Assembly (NCBI GenBank): GCA_002748705.1
Contig: PDSZ01000049.1
Span: 8,851 to 72,850 of the forward strand
Direction of reading: 5' to 3'
Length of the DNA: 64,000 nt
From: Candidatus Fermentibacterota bacterium
GTDB lineage: Bacteria; Fermentibacterota; Fermentibacteria; Fermentibacterales; Fermentibacteraceae
Positions 24,903-34,594 of the stretch are shown piece by piece. Every line of letters begins with the position of its first letter. Position 1 is the first letter of the stretch. Made by a program: the position numbers and the translations under genes. The notes beneath the pieces were generated by a model. It worked only from the letters and a program-made list of their open reading frames with translations, ran no database searches and was not told where the DNA came from.

Positions 24903-27693
24903 TCCTCGTTCTTCCTGGTTCGTTGTTTCCGTAAAGGGGAGTCAACCTGAGTGTCACCTCTTTACCTGCAAGACTGTCGTTTCCATAGTTCCACTGAAGA
25001 AAACCGCTGTAACTGCCATTGCTTAGAACTGCAGGTGTTACTGAAACTGAAGCCCTGTTCCAGCTGAGGCCGTCATCGGCGCTGTAGTCTGCTGACAGAG
25101 TCAGCTGTCTTTTTCGGGGATCCATGAGTTCAAATGCAACTTCCATTATTTTCGATACACTGTTCAGGGAAGAAACAGTTGCACTGATCACCTGAGGTAT
25201 ATCTGAATTTGCAAGTGCTATAGGGCCCACTGTCTCAGACCATATAGAATCTTTGTCAGCTGCCAGGAGTCTGAGCTCTAACTCCATTCCTGAAACATCC
25301 GGCAGGTCAACGGAGCTGTTCCAGTCAAGGATTGTACTGTATCTGGATGGATCAATGATCCTGTTGTTGATTATTCCTTTCGCAGAATGCCATGTATCGT
25401 CTCTGTTATACAGCCTGTACTGAAGGTCCAGAGTTATGGTGTCCCATTCGGTGTCAGCCACTGTAAAAGTAACCGGAACAAGTCCCCGAAACAGATCGTA
25501 TCTTTCAGGGTACTCAATTCTGCATCTGGGTGAAGAGTTGTTGTCCAGATGGAAAACAGACGAGGGTACAGGGACTCCGTAGCTGCCTGGCACTGGAAGA
25601 GCCCGCAGCTGAACGGTTTTACTGTCCAGCTGAGGTACATCTGTACTGGAATCCCATATAAAAGTCAACTCTGCGCCTGTGGAATCTGCTGAAACAGTGT
25701 CCCTCATTGTGGCATCATGCCAGTGTTCTCCCAGATCAGTGGAATACTGACATGGTAGCATTTCAAGACTTGCAATGCCCTGGGTGAATCTGATACTGAA
25801 CTCCACATCCCCGCTTACCTCGGTAGTCGGCGCAACTATCTGGAGAGAAGGGCGGTCCGCGCTGTCCACTTCAAGACCATCAAAACCTGTCCATGGTCCA
25901 GGGTCCGCATCTGATGCTCTGATTCTGAACAATGTGTTTTCTGCTGCTTCAGAAGGTGGAGTAAGGAATAAAGAATCTCCGTACTGAAATCCCTCTATAT
26001 CTGTTACATTTCCGAAAAGATCAAGGAGATTCCAGGTCACTCCGTCGTCGTAAGAGTAAACTCCTTCTATTGAAATATCATCTCCTTCAGTGTCTTCAAG
26101 TGTGTAGGAGAGGCTTATCGTTCCATCGCTTATGGGAGTAAGGCTGGAAATCATCATTACAGGGGGCTGATTGTTATCTATGTGAAAAAGACCTGATGTT
26201 CCGCTCTCGCCGGTCTGTGAGCCGGTGAAGGGAGTGATTTTAAGCATGCAGGTACCAATGTCGGCATACGGAAGATCCTCTTCCGAGCGCCATGTCAGCG
26301 AGTTTGGCGTAAGCGTATAGTTTTCTGTGGGAATCCAGGAGTATCCTGCATCAGTGGAATAGCTTACGGTTAAATCAGATAGCGTATGGTCTGTGAGAGA
26401 ATAACCCAGTGTTACCGAGCCCTGAAACTCCCCTGTGATCTGCTCTACAGTTACTGCCGGTAAATCTCCTCTGAAAAATGCTCCGGAATTAAACTGGTCC
26501 CTCATTGCCATAGGCCATATTTCTGAACCGGCTGAGTTTACTGAAAGTTGTGTTGCCTGAACAGTACCTGAGGGGGAAACCGTGATTAGTTCTGTGGCCC
26601 CGTCACCGTCCATATCAGCAACGACAGGCGGAGCTATGCAGCCAGAGCCTGTCTCTACAGGAAACCCGTTGAGAAGCCTTCCTTCTGCATTCCAGGCATT
26701 AATCTCTCCGCTTTGAGTAACAGCGATCACTGCTTTCCCCTGATCGGTGCTGCAGATAAGAGGTTGCCAGGATCTTGCGTTCACCTTGTCAGGCCAGCGC
26801 CATGCCCCTGCCATTCTGCCGTTACTGTTAAGGAGGTAAACCAGGCTGTCCACAGAAGCTATTGCAATCTGCAGTGAATTCCCTTCATCAATCAGATTGC
26901 CCAGAGCGGGAACACCTGTTACAGGTCTTGCTCCAAGACGAAAAGGCCAGCCTTCCAGCTCACGGCCCATAATGTTGAATACATGAACCCTACCGTCCTG
27001 GGTTGCCACGACTATGTCTGTTGAAGCGTCACCGTCTATGTCTCCTGACACAGGTATAGTTCCAGAGGGTACCGGCAGTTGCTGCGGCCAGCCTGGCAAA
27101 CTTTCTCCTGAACGGTTCAGAAGTTCTATTCTGCTGTTGTTTGTTGTGCAGATGAGTCCGTTTCCCGAACTGCCTCCCAGCTCTGCTATTGTAGGTTGGT
27201 ACTGCAGCCGTGAGCCCAGATCTACAGGATAGGAGCCAACACTGTTTCCATTGATATCTCTCAGATGTACCTGGCCATCACCTGTACCATAGGCTATTTC
27301 AGGGCTGCCATCTTCGTCCAGATCAACTACTGTTATGCCTGTAACTATGTTCGAACTGTGCTCCAGAGGCCATCCCGGTCTTTCAACGCCATTCAGATCA
27401 ACCATATGAACACTGACTGAGTTATCAGCATAAGCAATGAAAAAGCCAGAAGGTGTTACTACACCGGCAGGCCTGAGGATTACACCATCCTGTGTAGATA
27501 CAGGAAAGCCTGGAAGCCTATCGCCGCGACCGGTCCAGGCACCAAGACCGGAGATGCCCAGAGGAAGCAGCAGTACGCTTCTGTTCCCGTCCTGGTGGGG
27601 TACAATATGTGATTCTCCTCTTGGTGAAGACTCCAGCTGAAACTGCCATTGTCCCGCAAGGGTTATCAGTAAAATAAATATGCCATTGAAAAT
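24880..27693 (-). CDS. Large exported FG-GAP/propeller and Ig-like repeat protein, apparent ATT start
   Basis: Predicted secreted surface protein of 937 residues. The N-terminal half has repeated beta-propeller units with calcium-loop-like acidic motifs (VVDLDEDGSPEIAYG, SGDIDGDASTDIVVA, VADMDGDGATELITV); the C-terminal half has four or so Ig/fibronectin-like units with the phrase YSTDAGYSWIP and similar. There is no ATG before 27405, but the same frame continues upstream with protein of the same kind and a proper signal peptide (FNGIFILLITLAG). Upstream of that lies GGAGGT with ATT at 27693 exactly seven bases on, so I place the start at ATT. No sorting domain is seen at the C-terminus. The end overlaps the convergent thyX gene by 23 bases. 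Confidence 0.75.
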   Translation of the reverse strand: MFNGIFILLITLAGQWQFQLESSPRGESHIVPHQDGNRSVLLLPLGISGLGAWTGRGDRLPGFPVSTQDGVILRPAGVVTPSGFFIAYADNSVSVHMVDLNGVERPGWPLEHSSNIVTGITVVDLDEDGSPEIAYGTGDGQVHLRDINGNSVGSYPVDLGSRLQYQPTIAELGGSSGNGLICTTNNSRIELLNRSGESLPGWPQQLPVPSGTIPVSGDIDGDASTDIVVATQDGRVHVFNIMGRELEGWPFRLGARPVTGVPALGNLIDEGNSLQIAIASVDSLVYLLNSNGRMAGAWRWPDKVNARSWQPLICSTDQGKAVIAVTQSGEINAWNAEGRLLNGFPVETGSGCIAPPVVADMDGDGATELITVSPSGTVQATQLSVNSAGSEIWPMAMRDQFNSGAFFRGDLPAVTVEQITGEFQGSVTLGYSLTDHTLSDLTVSYSTDAGYSWIPTENYTLTPNSLTWRSEEDLPYADIGTCMLKITPFTGSQTGESGTSGLFHIDNNQPPVMMISSLTPISDGTISLSYTLEDTEGDDISIEGVYSYDDGVTWNLLDLFGNVTDIEGFQYGDSLFLTPPSEAAENTLFRIRASDADPGPWTGFDGLEVDSADRPSLQIVAPTTEVSGDVEFSIRFTQGIASLEMLPCQYSTDLGEHWHDATMRDTVSADSTGAELTFIWDSSTDVPQLDSKTVQLRALPVPGSYGVPVPSSVFHLDNNSSPRCRIEYPERYDLFRGLVPVTFTVADTEWDTITLDLQYRLYNRDDTWHSAKGIINNRIIDPSRYSTILDWNSSVDLPDVSGMELELRLLAADKDSIWSETVGPIALANSDIPQVISATVSSLNSVSKIMEVAFELMDPRKRQLTLSADYSADDGLSWNRASVSVTPAVLSNGSYSGFLQWNYGNDSLAGKEVTLRLTPLYGNNEPGRTRIIRQTFQ

Positions 27694-27752
27694 ACTAGAG
27701 ACCTCCGGTGAGATTTTCAGTACAAATCTTTATTCTTTCACATATATAACGA

Positions 27753-27781
27753 AAAATATTGAAGGGGTTCCTTCCGGTCAA
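27753..27781 (-). promoter_or_regulatory. Promoter for the ATT-start surface protein gene
   Basis: On the minus strand TTGACC (27781-27776) and TATTTT (27758-27753) are 17 bases apart. Transcription near 27746 gives a leader of about 50 nt before the GGAGGT at 27706-27701 and the ATT at 27693. This independent signal supports a gene start upstream of the first ATG. Confidence 0.6.
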
Positions 27782-27814
27782 CAAACACTACATATTTATA
27801 TATCTTCACCAAGG

Positions 27815-27843
27815 TTGACCGCGGATAGAAGCTGTGAAATATT
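27815..27843 (+). promoter_or_regulatory. Candidate promoter for the Glt/Agl-like operon
   Basis: TTGACC (27815-27820) and AATATT (27838-27843) are 17 bases apart; TATTAA at a 19-base spacing is an alternative -10. It lies about 70 bases before the first gene of the envelope operon and is divergent from the promoter at 27753. Confidence 0.4.
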
Positions 27844-27912
27844 AAGCAGGGCATTTTGAGCCTTTTCCATAAAGTAAGGCATGAAAATAAGAAGCGCCGG
27901 AAGGATTTAAAT

Positions 27913-28884
27913 ATGAAGATTCTTGTTCCAGTTCTATTTCTTTTTGCGGCTGTACTTCATGCCGGTTCGCTTCCCTATGCATATGGAGGAGTCGTCAATT
28001 CCCCTGATGCTTATGTTCTGGAGCACACAGAGATAGAGTTTGGTGTCGCGGCTTCAGCGTATTCTTTTGAGAATTCTGCTGGCAATTCGGACAGCGATGT
28101 CAAAGTAACTGCTTACATGAATTTTGGCATCTTGAGTTACGGGGAACTGGGCGCTTCCTATCTGGCGGATGGTGGCCTGGTCATGAATGCCAAAGTTTCT
28201 GTGCTGAAGGAAGGTATAATTGTTCCTGCCTTTACTCTGGGTGTTCAGAACGGCTTCGGTAAAAAACGGGTTGACTGTTTCTCAGGCCCTGCTGCTTCAT
28301 CTGACAGTTCCAGTGGTCAATGGGATGAAGATGGAATGTATAATTACGACCACCGCCAGAACTGGTCTGTCTACGGTGTAGCTTCCAAAGACCTTAGCTA
28401 CATTATAGAATTCCCTCTTACGCTGAATATCGGAGTAGGTATTGGCCGTTTTGCAGGGGTTATAGACACCGACGGCGCTATGGGAATAGGAAGCGCAATA
28501 GCCAACGGTATTTTCAGCTCTCTTGTCTGGGAACCTGATGAGTCACTTGCTCTGGCTTTTGAAGTTGATGGCAGAGACATGAATCTTGGTTGTGATTATC
28601 ACATCAACAGAAACATCAGTGTTCATCTTGCATGGGCAGAGATGGAGCAGCTTCTAGCTCCGACTGAAGGGCAGAATCTTCAGGATGTTCAGCAGAATAC
28701 CAAGGTTACTATTGCTCTTTCATCCAGATTCGGCCCAATTGTCGGAACCGGTCAGATGGAACTTGAGAGAGAGCAGCAGCGTATTGAGAGGGCTCGCAGG
28801 CGCCTGGCTGAACTTGAAGCCAGAAGAAGGGCTGCAGAAGCAGAATTGCAGAGGCTCCGGGACCTTCTTAACGAGCGCAGGTAG
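27913..28884 (+). CDS. Outer-membrane beta-barrel-like protein with C-terminal coiled coil
   Basis: Exported protein of 323 residues, first gene of the envelope operon. It has a signal peptide (MKILVPVLFLFAAVLHAGS), then alternating strands of about ten residues through residue 280 (VKVTAYMNFGILSYGELGAS, ALAFEVDGRDMNLGCDYHIN) consistent with a small barrel. The last 45 residues switch to a charged coiled coil (RIERARRRLAELEARRR) that should lie in the periplasm. The frame is open from 27856, but the signal peptide and the GGAAGGA ribosome site support ATG 27913. No family is recognised; a barrel joined to periplasmic coiled coil would suit an anchor for the TPR and TonB-like proteins downstream. 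Confidence 0.6.
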   Translation: MKILVPVLFLFAAVLHAGSLPYAYGGVVNSPDAYVLEHTEIEFGVAASAYSFENSAGNSDSDVKVTAYMNFGILSYGELGASYLADGGLVMNAKVSVLKEGIIVPAFTLGVQNGFGKKRVDCFSGPAASSDSSSGQWDEDGMYNYDHRQNWSVYGVASKDLSYIIEFPLTLNIGVGIGRFAGVIDTDGAMGIGSAIANGIFSSLVWEPDESLALAFEVDGRDMNLGCDYHINRNISVHLAWAEMEQLLAPTEGQNLQDVQQNTKVTIALSSRFGPIVGTGQMELEREQQRIERARRRLAELEARRRAAEAELQRLRDLLNERR

Positions 28885-28889
28885 TACTT

Positions 28890-31800
28890 ATGAACCTTTG
28901 TAAAGCCGTGTTTTTATCGCTGGTGCTGATAATTGCTGTTTCCACTCTATTCGCTCAGCCTGTAACATATACTTCTGATGATATCAGTTTTGATATGACA
29001 ACTGAGGAACTGGAAGCTCTGGAAGAACAGATAGCCAGAGAAGAAGAGCGGCTGAACATCATTGAGGGTCAGCTCACCATTCTCAGGGAGCAGCAGTCAC
29101 AGCTTGCAAGTGCCGAGTCGGCTTTCCAGTTGGGAGAAGAGCTTTACAACTCAGGTTCAGTGGTATGGGCCCGTGATGCTTTTCAGGTCATTGCAGACAA
29201 TTTCTCTGATTCAGAGTACTACGATAAGGCGCTTTTCAGGCTTGAACTGATAGGTTTCGAACTTCAGGACTATCAGGGAGCCATTGAGTATCTCAGGCTG
29301 CTTCAGCAGGTATCTCCAGGGTTTGAGCACAATGATATTGCCATAATAGTCGGCAGTCTTGCCATGTACCACTTGGGAGATTTCGCTGAAGCCAGAGAAG
29401 AAATAAAGAGCGTAGATCCTGAAAGCGATAACGCTGCTCTGGCTGATTATCTCACTGCAATAACATATGTTGCAGAGGAATCATACGACCTGGCTATAGA
29501 CGCTCTTCAGAACGCTGTTGACCAAGCTGGAAGAAGTCAGTCCGGTATTGCGGACAGGGCAAGAATTGCCATTGCGGAGATATATGTAAAGCAGGAACTT
29601 CTGGAGCAGGCCATTGAGCAGTACAGGAAGGTATCGCCTTTCAGCGCTTATTACGATGTTGCAATGCTTGGGCTTACATGGACATATATGCGGCAGGAAC
29701 GATACCAGGATGCCTACAATCTGGCTGAACGGGTAATTGAAGAAGTTCCGGGAAGTGAGCTTTACAGCGAGTTTGAACTGGCTATGGCCAATTGCGCCCT
29801 GGGTGCCCAGGACATAGAGATAGCAATTGAAATGTATCTGGATTTGATGGATCAATACAGAACTGCTGATGATCTGTATGAGAATTTACTCACCGGTGAT
29901 GATGTGACTCAGCAGTATGATGCGGAACGGGAAAGGCTTGACCGTGTCAGACTGGGGCTTACCGAGCTAAAGGAAGAAGCTTACCTTCAGGGTGATATGG
30001 AGCTTGTGGGCATGATTGAGCAGGAGGAAAATGTTCTTCGTGCTCTTTTCGTTGAGATATCTCAGTTTGAAGCAACTCTTTCAATGCCTGTTGGAATGGA
30101 TTCAGAGACCATGCAGCAGGAACTGAACAGACTTATATCTGAAGCGAGAGCAAGCACTGACGGCCTTGCACTTGAGATAGAGAGCACAGGCGAGATAGCT
30201 GAACAGATAGGCTCTGCCAGTGACAGGGAAGACCTTATAGAGCTTGAAGAGGAAGTTTCGAGAATAAAACTTGCTTTGCAGGATCTTGCCGGCAAAATGG
30301 ACACAGGAATGGTAGGGGGACACGACTGGATGCAGGAAACCCAGTACGGTATTGCCATTGCCTCGTTCATGGAAAGGGAACTCAAACGGGATTCTCTTAA
30401 CTATCTTGGGGCTTATTATACCGGACAGATAGATGCTGCGTATCAGGAAGGTGACAGCACAAGGGCTTCCTCTCTGATTCAGCAGAGGCAGGTTGAAACT
30501 GTTGCGTTGCAGAACAGGATAGATAATTCAGCACTGCAGATTGCCGGTCATTTTGAGGAGTATCTGGCAAAATACCCTGAGAGCAGGTTTACTCCTGATA
30601 TCCTTGTCAGGCTTGCCCAGCTTTATTACGAAATAGACAAGAACACCTATCTGGATCGGGTAGCATTCTCCGGAGGAGAATTCATTCCTGTTGATTATTC
30701 AAGAACAATTGAGCTCTATGAAAGGGTTCTTAACCGGTATCCTGAAAGTGAAGTTGAGGATGTGGCTCTTTACTCTCTGGGCTACGCTCTTAATGAGATG
30801 GGCGATTCTGAAGCGTCTATCGCCAGCTATAGAAGGCTTCTTCGGGACTATCCTGAAAGCGAACTCGCAGCAGAAACATACATTCGCGCAGGCGACTTTT
30901 ACTTTGAATCATTTGAATTCGACAGTGCGTTTGCATTCTACAATTCTGTGCTCAATTATCCTGGGGCATCGTCGATCATTTATCAGTTCGGTATATACAA
31001 GCTTGGCTGGACAGCTTACCTGTTAAACGATTATGAGCATTCCATTGCTCTTTTTGGTTACCTGATACGGGACAGTCAGAGAATGGATGAATTGGGGCTG
31101 AGACGAAACAGTGACATGGTAAGCGAGGCAATTGAATACCTTGCCCACGACTTCATGGAGCAGAAGTCCGGTCCTCCGGTGCAGCTTGCAACAAATTTCC
31201 TGGACTTCTTTGAGGATCAGTCGGTTACAGTTGAAGTTCTTACTCAAATGGGAGACTTCTATCTTGAGCAGGGTTTCTGGGCGGAGGCAATTCAATCCTA
31301 TCAGGCTCTTCTTCAAAGAGATCCCTACAATTCCCAGGCACCTTTCATACAGTCTCGTATAGCAGCAGCCTGGGAAGGCGCAGGAGATTTCTCCGCAGCA
31401 GCAGAGGCAAGAGAAATCATTGTAGAATCTTATGGCAGGGAAAGTGAGTGGGCTTCCATGTCAGGGGACACTGTCATGTTTTCCATGGTGGATTCTATCA
31501 GGTCTGTAGCGCTGGAACAATCCATTACTTACTGTGCACAGCAGATTACTGAAGCATCAGGTAACACCGCAGTTACCACTCCTCTTTACTCTGGACTAAT
31601 AGACAAGATAGAACTTTACCTTCAGGAATACAGCGATTCAAGACAGACCTACGACTTCCGTTTCCTCCTTGGAGACTCCTACTACAACACCGATCAGTTT
31701 GCCAGAGCCGGCGATGTCTATATGCAGGTTGTATATGACAGCACCTCTGCTCAGCAGAGGGAGAATGCAGTGGGCAATGCTTTCAGCTCCTACTACGAAG

Positions 31801-33260
31801 CCTATACCAGACCTGGAGCAGACAGTACTTACCTCAGGGCAAGAATGCATGAAGTGGCAATTTATTATGCTGACACTTACCCTGCAGGCGAATTTACAGC
31901 GCAGTTTCTCTTTGCAGATGCAGGAAATCATTACAATGCTCATGATTATGCTACTGCGCAGGAATCTTACAAACGGGTTTACAACCAGTACCAGAACTCA
32001 GAATATACAGCCCGCGCAGCCAGATTCCTTGCTGCGGCATATGAAGCTCAGCATGAGTATTCGTTAGCTGAAATGTGGTACGGAAGAGCTGCAGATGCAG
32101 CAGCAATAACCGGAGAAGATCTGGGTGAGGATGTAGAGCAGCTGGCAGCTGCAGTTGCATACAGAGATGCGGAAACTCTCGCTCAGTCTGAGGATGTGGA
32201 ATCGCTTCTGGCTGCTGCAGAAAGGTTTGAAGAATCAGCCAGGTCCCATCCAGGTACCTCAGTTGCCCCGGTCTCTCTTTTCGATGCAGGTGAGACATAC
32301 GGCAAGGCAGGTGATATTACTAATGCTCTAAGGGTTTTCAGGCAGCTTGCCGACAGTTATCCTGACTCTGAGCTTGCAGCTGAGGGTATTCAGAGGGCTG
32401 CTTTCCTGGCCATGGAAGCCGGTCATTTCATATCAGCCGGTGATACTTACCTTGAAGCATACAATCGGTATCCCGTTGCGGATGGAGCTTATTCCGCACT
32501 GTACAGCGCAGCTGTTGCCTACGAAGAGGGCGGAGCTGACCGTATGGCAATGAATGTATACCGGCAGATAATATCCGAGGAAGCTGGAACACCTCAGACT
32601 ATGGTGATAGCACTGGGAAAGTATGGCGATTACCAGTATGACAGCAACGATTACTTCGGAGCCAGAGATACATACAGGCAGTGTGTTGAAACCTACGATA
32701 TGTACAAACAGGGAACGGCAAATGATGCTGCACGGTCTGCATTCAGAATAGCTGAAATCTATCGCCAGGAATATGATATGATTACAGTTAATTCTGAAAC
32801 TGTAGAGCAGAAAGCTCAGATTAAAAATGAAGTAGAGAGCTGGTACGGTAAATCTATCACATACAATGTAGATGTGTGGTTCATGGCTTCATGTGTCAGG
32901 GCTGGTGAACTTTATGAAGACTTTGCCAATGCAGTTGCCTTCATGGACCCTCCTGGAGGAATGTCTGACGAAGCCATTGATGAATTCTACAACCAGCTTT
33001 ATATACAGTTCTACGAACCCCAGATGCAGAGGGCATCTGATATTTATATAACAGCAATAGAGAAGGCTGTGGCTGCCGGGGTTTCTAACGAGTGGGTAGA
33101 CAAAGCTGCGGAGAATCTGGAGCTTCTTGCTCCTGGAACTGTGGCGAACCTCGGGCTTCCAGGCTATGCGCCTGAGCCGGAACCTGAGCCGGTTCCTGTT
33201 GAGGGTGAAGGAGCGGCTGGAACGGTTACTGAAGAGACAGCTGGGGAGACCATTCAATGA
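28890..33260 (+). CDS. Giant periplasmic TPR-repeat protein (GltD/E- or NfsD-like by context)
   Basis: Protein of 1456 residues with a signal peptide (LVLIIAVSTLFAQP). Residues 30-75 form a coiled coil (EEQIAREEERLNIIEGQL); the rest is dominated by tetratricopeptide repeats, many with the YbgF/BamD-like pattern seen in NRYPESEVEDVALYSLGYA, RDYPESELAAETYIRAGDF and DSYPDSELAAEGIQRAAFL. A central segment near 300-500 is another coiled coil. The last 35 residues are a Pro/Glu tail. TPR scaffolds of this kind bind peptidoglycan-associated or motor proteins. It starts five bases after the barrel gene and overlaps the next gene by four bases. TPR identity is certain; function is inferred from the operon. 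Confidence 0.75.
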   Translation: MNLCKAVFLSLVLIIAVSTLFAQPVTYTSDDISFDMTTEELEALEEQIAREEERLNIIEGQLTILREQQSQLASAESAFQLGEELYNSGSVVWARDAFQVIADNFSDSEYYDKALFRLELIGFELQDYQGAIEYLRLLQQVSPGFEHNDIAIIVGSLAMYHLGDFAEAREEIKSVDPESDNAALADYLTAITYVAEESYDLAIDALQNAVDQAGRSQSGIADRARIAIAEIYVKQELLEQAIEQYRKVSPFSAYYDVAMLGLTWTYMRQERYQDAYNLAERVIEEVPGSELYSEFELAMANCALGAQDIEIAIEMYLDLMDQYRTADDLYENLLTGDDVTQQYDAERERLDRVRLGLTELKEEAYLQGDMELVGMIEQEENVLRALFVEISQFEATLSMPVGMDSETMQQELNRLISEARASTDGLALEIESTGEIAEQIGSASDREDLIELEEEVSRIKLALQDLAGKMDTGMVGGHDWMQETQYGIAIASFMERELKRDSLNYLGAYYTGQIDAAYQEGDSTRASSLIQQRQVETVALQNRIDNSALQIAGHFEEYLAKYPESRFTPDILVRLAQLYYEIDKNTYLDRVAFSGGEFIPVDYSRTIELYERVLNRYPESEVEDVALYSLGYALNEMGDSEASIASYRRLLRDYPESELAAETYIRAGDFYFESFEFDSAFAFYNSVLNYPGASSIIYQFGIYKLGWTAYLLNDYEHSIALFGYLIRDSQRMDELGLRRNSDMVSEAIEYLAHDFMEQKSGPPVQLATNFLDFFEDQSVTVEVLTQMGDFYLEQGFWAEAIQSYQALLQRDPYNSQAPFIQSRIAAAWEGAGDFSAAAEAREIIVESYGRESEWASMSGDTVMFSMVDSIRSVALEQSITYCAQQITEASGNTAVTTPLYSGLIDKIELYLQEYSDSRQTYDFRFLLGDSYYNTDQFARAGDVYMQVVYDSTSAQQRENAVGNAFSSYYEAYTRPGADSTYLRARMHEVAIYYADTYPAGEFTAQFLFADAGNHYNAHDYATAQESYKRVYNQYQNSEYTARAARFLAAAYEAQHEYSLAEMWYGRAADAAAITGEDLGEDVEQLAAAVAYRDAETLAQSEDVESLLAAAERFEESARSHPGTSVAPVSLFDAGETYGKAGDITNALRVFRQLADSYPDSELAAEGIQRAAFLAMEAGHFISAGDTYLEAYNRYPVADGAYSALYSAAVAYEEGGADRMAMNVYRQIISEEAGTPQTMVIALGKYGDYQYDSNDYFGARDTYRQCVETYDMYKQGTANDAARSAFRIAEIYRQEYDMITVNSETVEQKAQIKNEVESWYGKSITYNVDVWFMASCVRAGELYEDFANAVAFMDPPGGMSDEAIDEFYNQLYIQFYEPQMQRASDIYITAIEKAVAAGVSNEWVDKAAENLELLAPGTVANLGLPGYAPEPEPEPVPVEGEGAAGTVTEETAGETIQ

Positions 33261-33691
33261 TAAGATTCGGAGTAATGCTTCTGCTGCTGTTTATTCCTGC
33301 AGTTATCAATGCTCAGGATGCCTCTTATGAAGGAGGCCGCCTTATTCTTGAGGAGATAACTATTCAGGGTGAACTGCGAACTCCCCAGGCTCTGTTTCTC
33401 ATGCTTAAAAGTACACCTGATTTGGGCAATGTACTTCTTGAAAGAAGCTTTCTTGAGGATGTTGTTCGCCCTATATATCCGGGAGCTTTCGGTTCTGAAA
33501 CAAGTTTCGCTCTGGCTGCAAGAGAATCAAACGCACTGCCTGTTTACATAAGGTATGGTTCTGTTGCAGTACTCGGAGGTCTCAGCGCATGGAAGTTTTC
33601 GGAAGGAGAAAACAGGTCCGGCACAGTTTTTGGCGTTATGGCTGGGCTTGATGTTATTGGTAATTTACTGTATGACTTTATAGGTCAGTGA
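33257..33691 (+). CDS. Small exported protein preceding the TolQ-like gene
   Basis: 144 residues with a signal peptide (MIRFGVMLLLLFIPAVINAQ). The segment RLILEEITIQGELRTPQALF resembles a short beta-strand motif I have seen in small proteins encoded just ahead of ExbB-like genes, but I cannot name a family with confidence. A hydrophobic stretch near the C-terminus (TVFGVMAGLDVIGNLLYDFI) may be a membrane segment. It overlaps the TPR gene by four bases (ATGA), so it belongs to the same translated unit. Confidence 0.6.
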   Translation: MIRFGVMLLLLFIPAVINAQDASYEGGRLILEEITIQGELRTPQALFLMLKSTPDLGNVLLERSFLEDVVRPIYPGAFGSETSFALAARESNALPVYIRYGSVAVLGGLSAWKFSEGENRSGTVFGVMAGLDVIGNLLYDFIGQ

Positions 33692-33721
33692 CAGTTATGA
33701 GTACGGGAGAGGAGTCCCTGA

Positions 33722-34594
33722 ATGAGTAAAACCCTGTTTCCATTGGTGATCTTTTTGATCTTCTGTTTTGCGCCAACCATTGCTCTGGCTCAGGTTGAGG
33801 AGGAGCTGGCTGCTGAAACCGATACCCTTGCCTCTGATTCTGCAGCAGTTGATTCAACAGCAATGGCGGAAGAAGAGACCATAGAGGAAGAAACACCTGC
33901 AGACACAGCCGCCTCAGCTGAGGTAATTGAAGAAGATCCGCCTGAAGAGATCAAGGGAGGCTTTTTCAGTGATGTGGCTACTTTCTTCAGGCAGGGTGGC
34001 CCTGCAATGTGGGCTATTCTGGGATTCTTCGGTGTGGGTATAGTCATTACTATTGAGCGACTCATTTTCCTCTTTGGAGTGGCACAGTCGCATCCTGAGA
34101 GGATTATGGCCAGAATTGCCGGGCTTATCAGAAAAGGCAGTATAGAAGGGGCTATTGCAGCAGTCAGCGAAGAGCAAGCTCCTTTGGCAAGGATAATCGA
34201 GGCAGCTCTCAGGAACTACAAGGGAACAGAAAGAGATATTCAGAACGCAGTTGACGAGATGGCTCTGGCTGAGCTTCCCCGTATCAACGCCAGAATTGGG
34301 TTCCTTGCAATGCTTGCCAATGTTTCAACAATGGTAGGTCTTCTCGGAACAATTTTCGGTCTTATCGCTGCGTTTGCTGCGGTAGCTGCAGCTGATCCTG
34401 AGCAGAAAAGTGTTCTTCTTGCAAACGGTATCTCCCAGGCAATGAATACAACTGCTTTCGGTCTTATCTCAGCCATTCCGCTTCTTATCATACATTCTAT
34501 TCTCACATCCAAGTCTGATTCGCTTGTGGACGAGATTGATCGTTACAGTGTCATGGTCATAAACATGCTCGCACAGGCCAGAAAGGAAGGCTGA
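33722..34594 (+). CDS. TolQ/ExbB/AglR-like proton channel subunit with exported acidic extension
   Basis: Inner-membrane motor subunit of the MotA/TolQ/ExbB family, 290 residues. The core (about 95-285) has three membrane helices: AMWAILGFFGVGIVITIE, then TMVGLLGTIFGLIAAFAAV and TTAFGLISAIPLLIIHSIL; the second and third line the proton path in this family and include the conserved Thr/Gly-rich segment. Ahead of the core is a cleavable-looking signal (MSKTLFPLVIFLIFCFAPT) and about 60 acidic residues, an extension found in some FCB and delta-proteobacterial homologues. Two TolR-like genes follow without gaps, so it powers the same complex. Confidence 0.87.
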   Translation: MSKTLFPLVIFLIFCFAPTIALAQVEEELAAETDTLASDSAAVDSTAMAEEETIEEETPADTAASAEVIEEDPPEEIKGGFFSDVATFFRQGGPAMWAILGFFGVGIVITIERLIFLFGVAQSHPERIMARIAGLIRKGSIEGAIAAVSEEQAPLARIIEAALRNYKGTERDIQNAVDEMALAELPRINARIGFLAMLANVSTMVGLLGTIFGLIAAFAAVAAADPEQKSVLLANGISQAMNTTAFGLISAIPLLIIHSILTSKSDSLVDEIDRYSVMVINMLAQARKEG

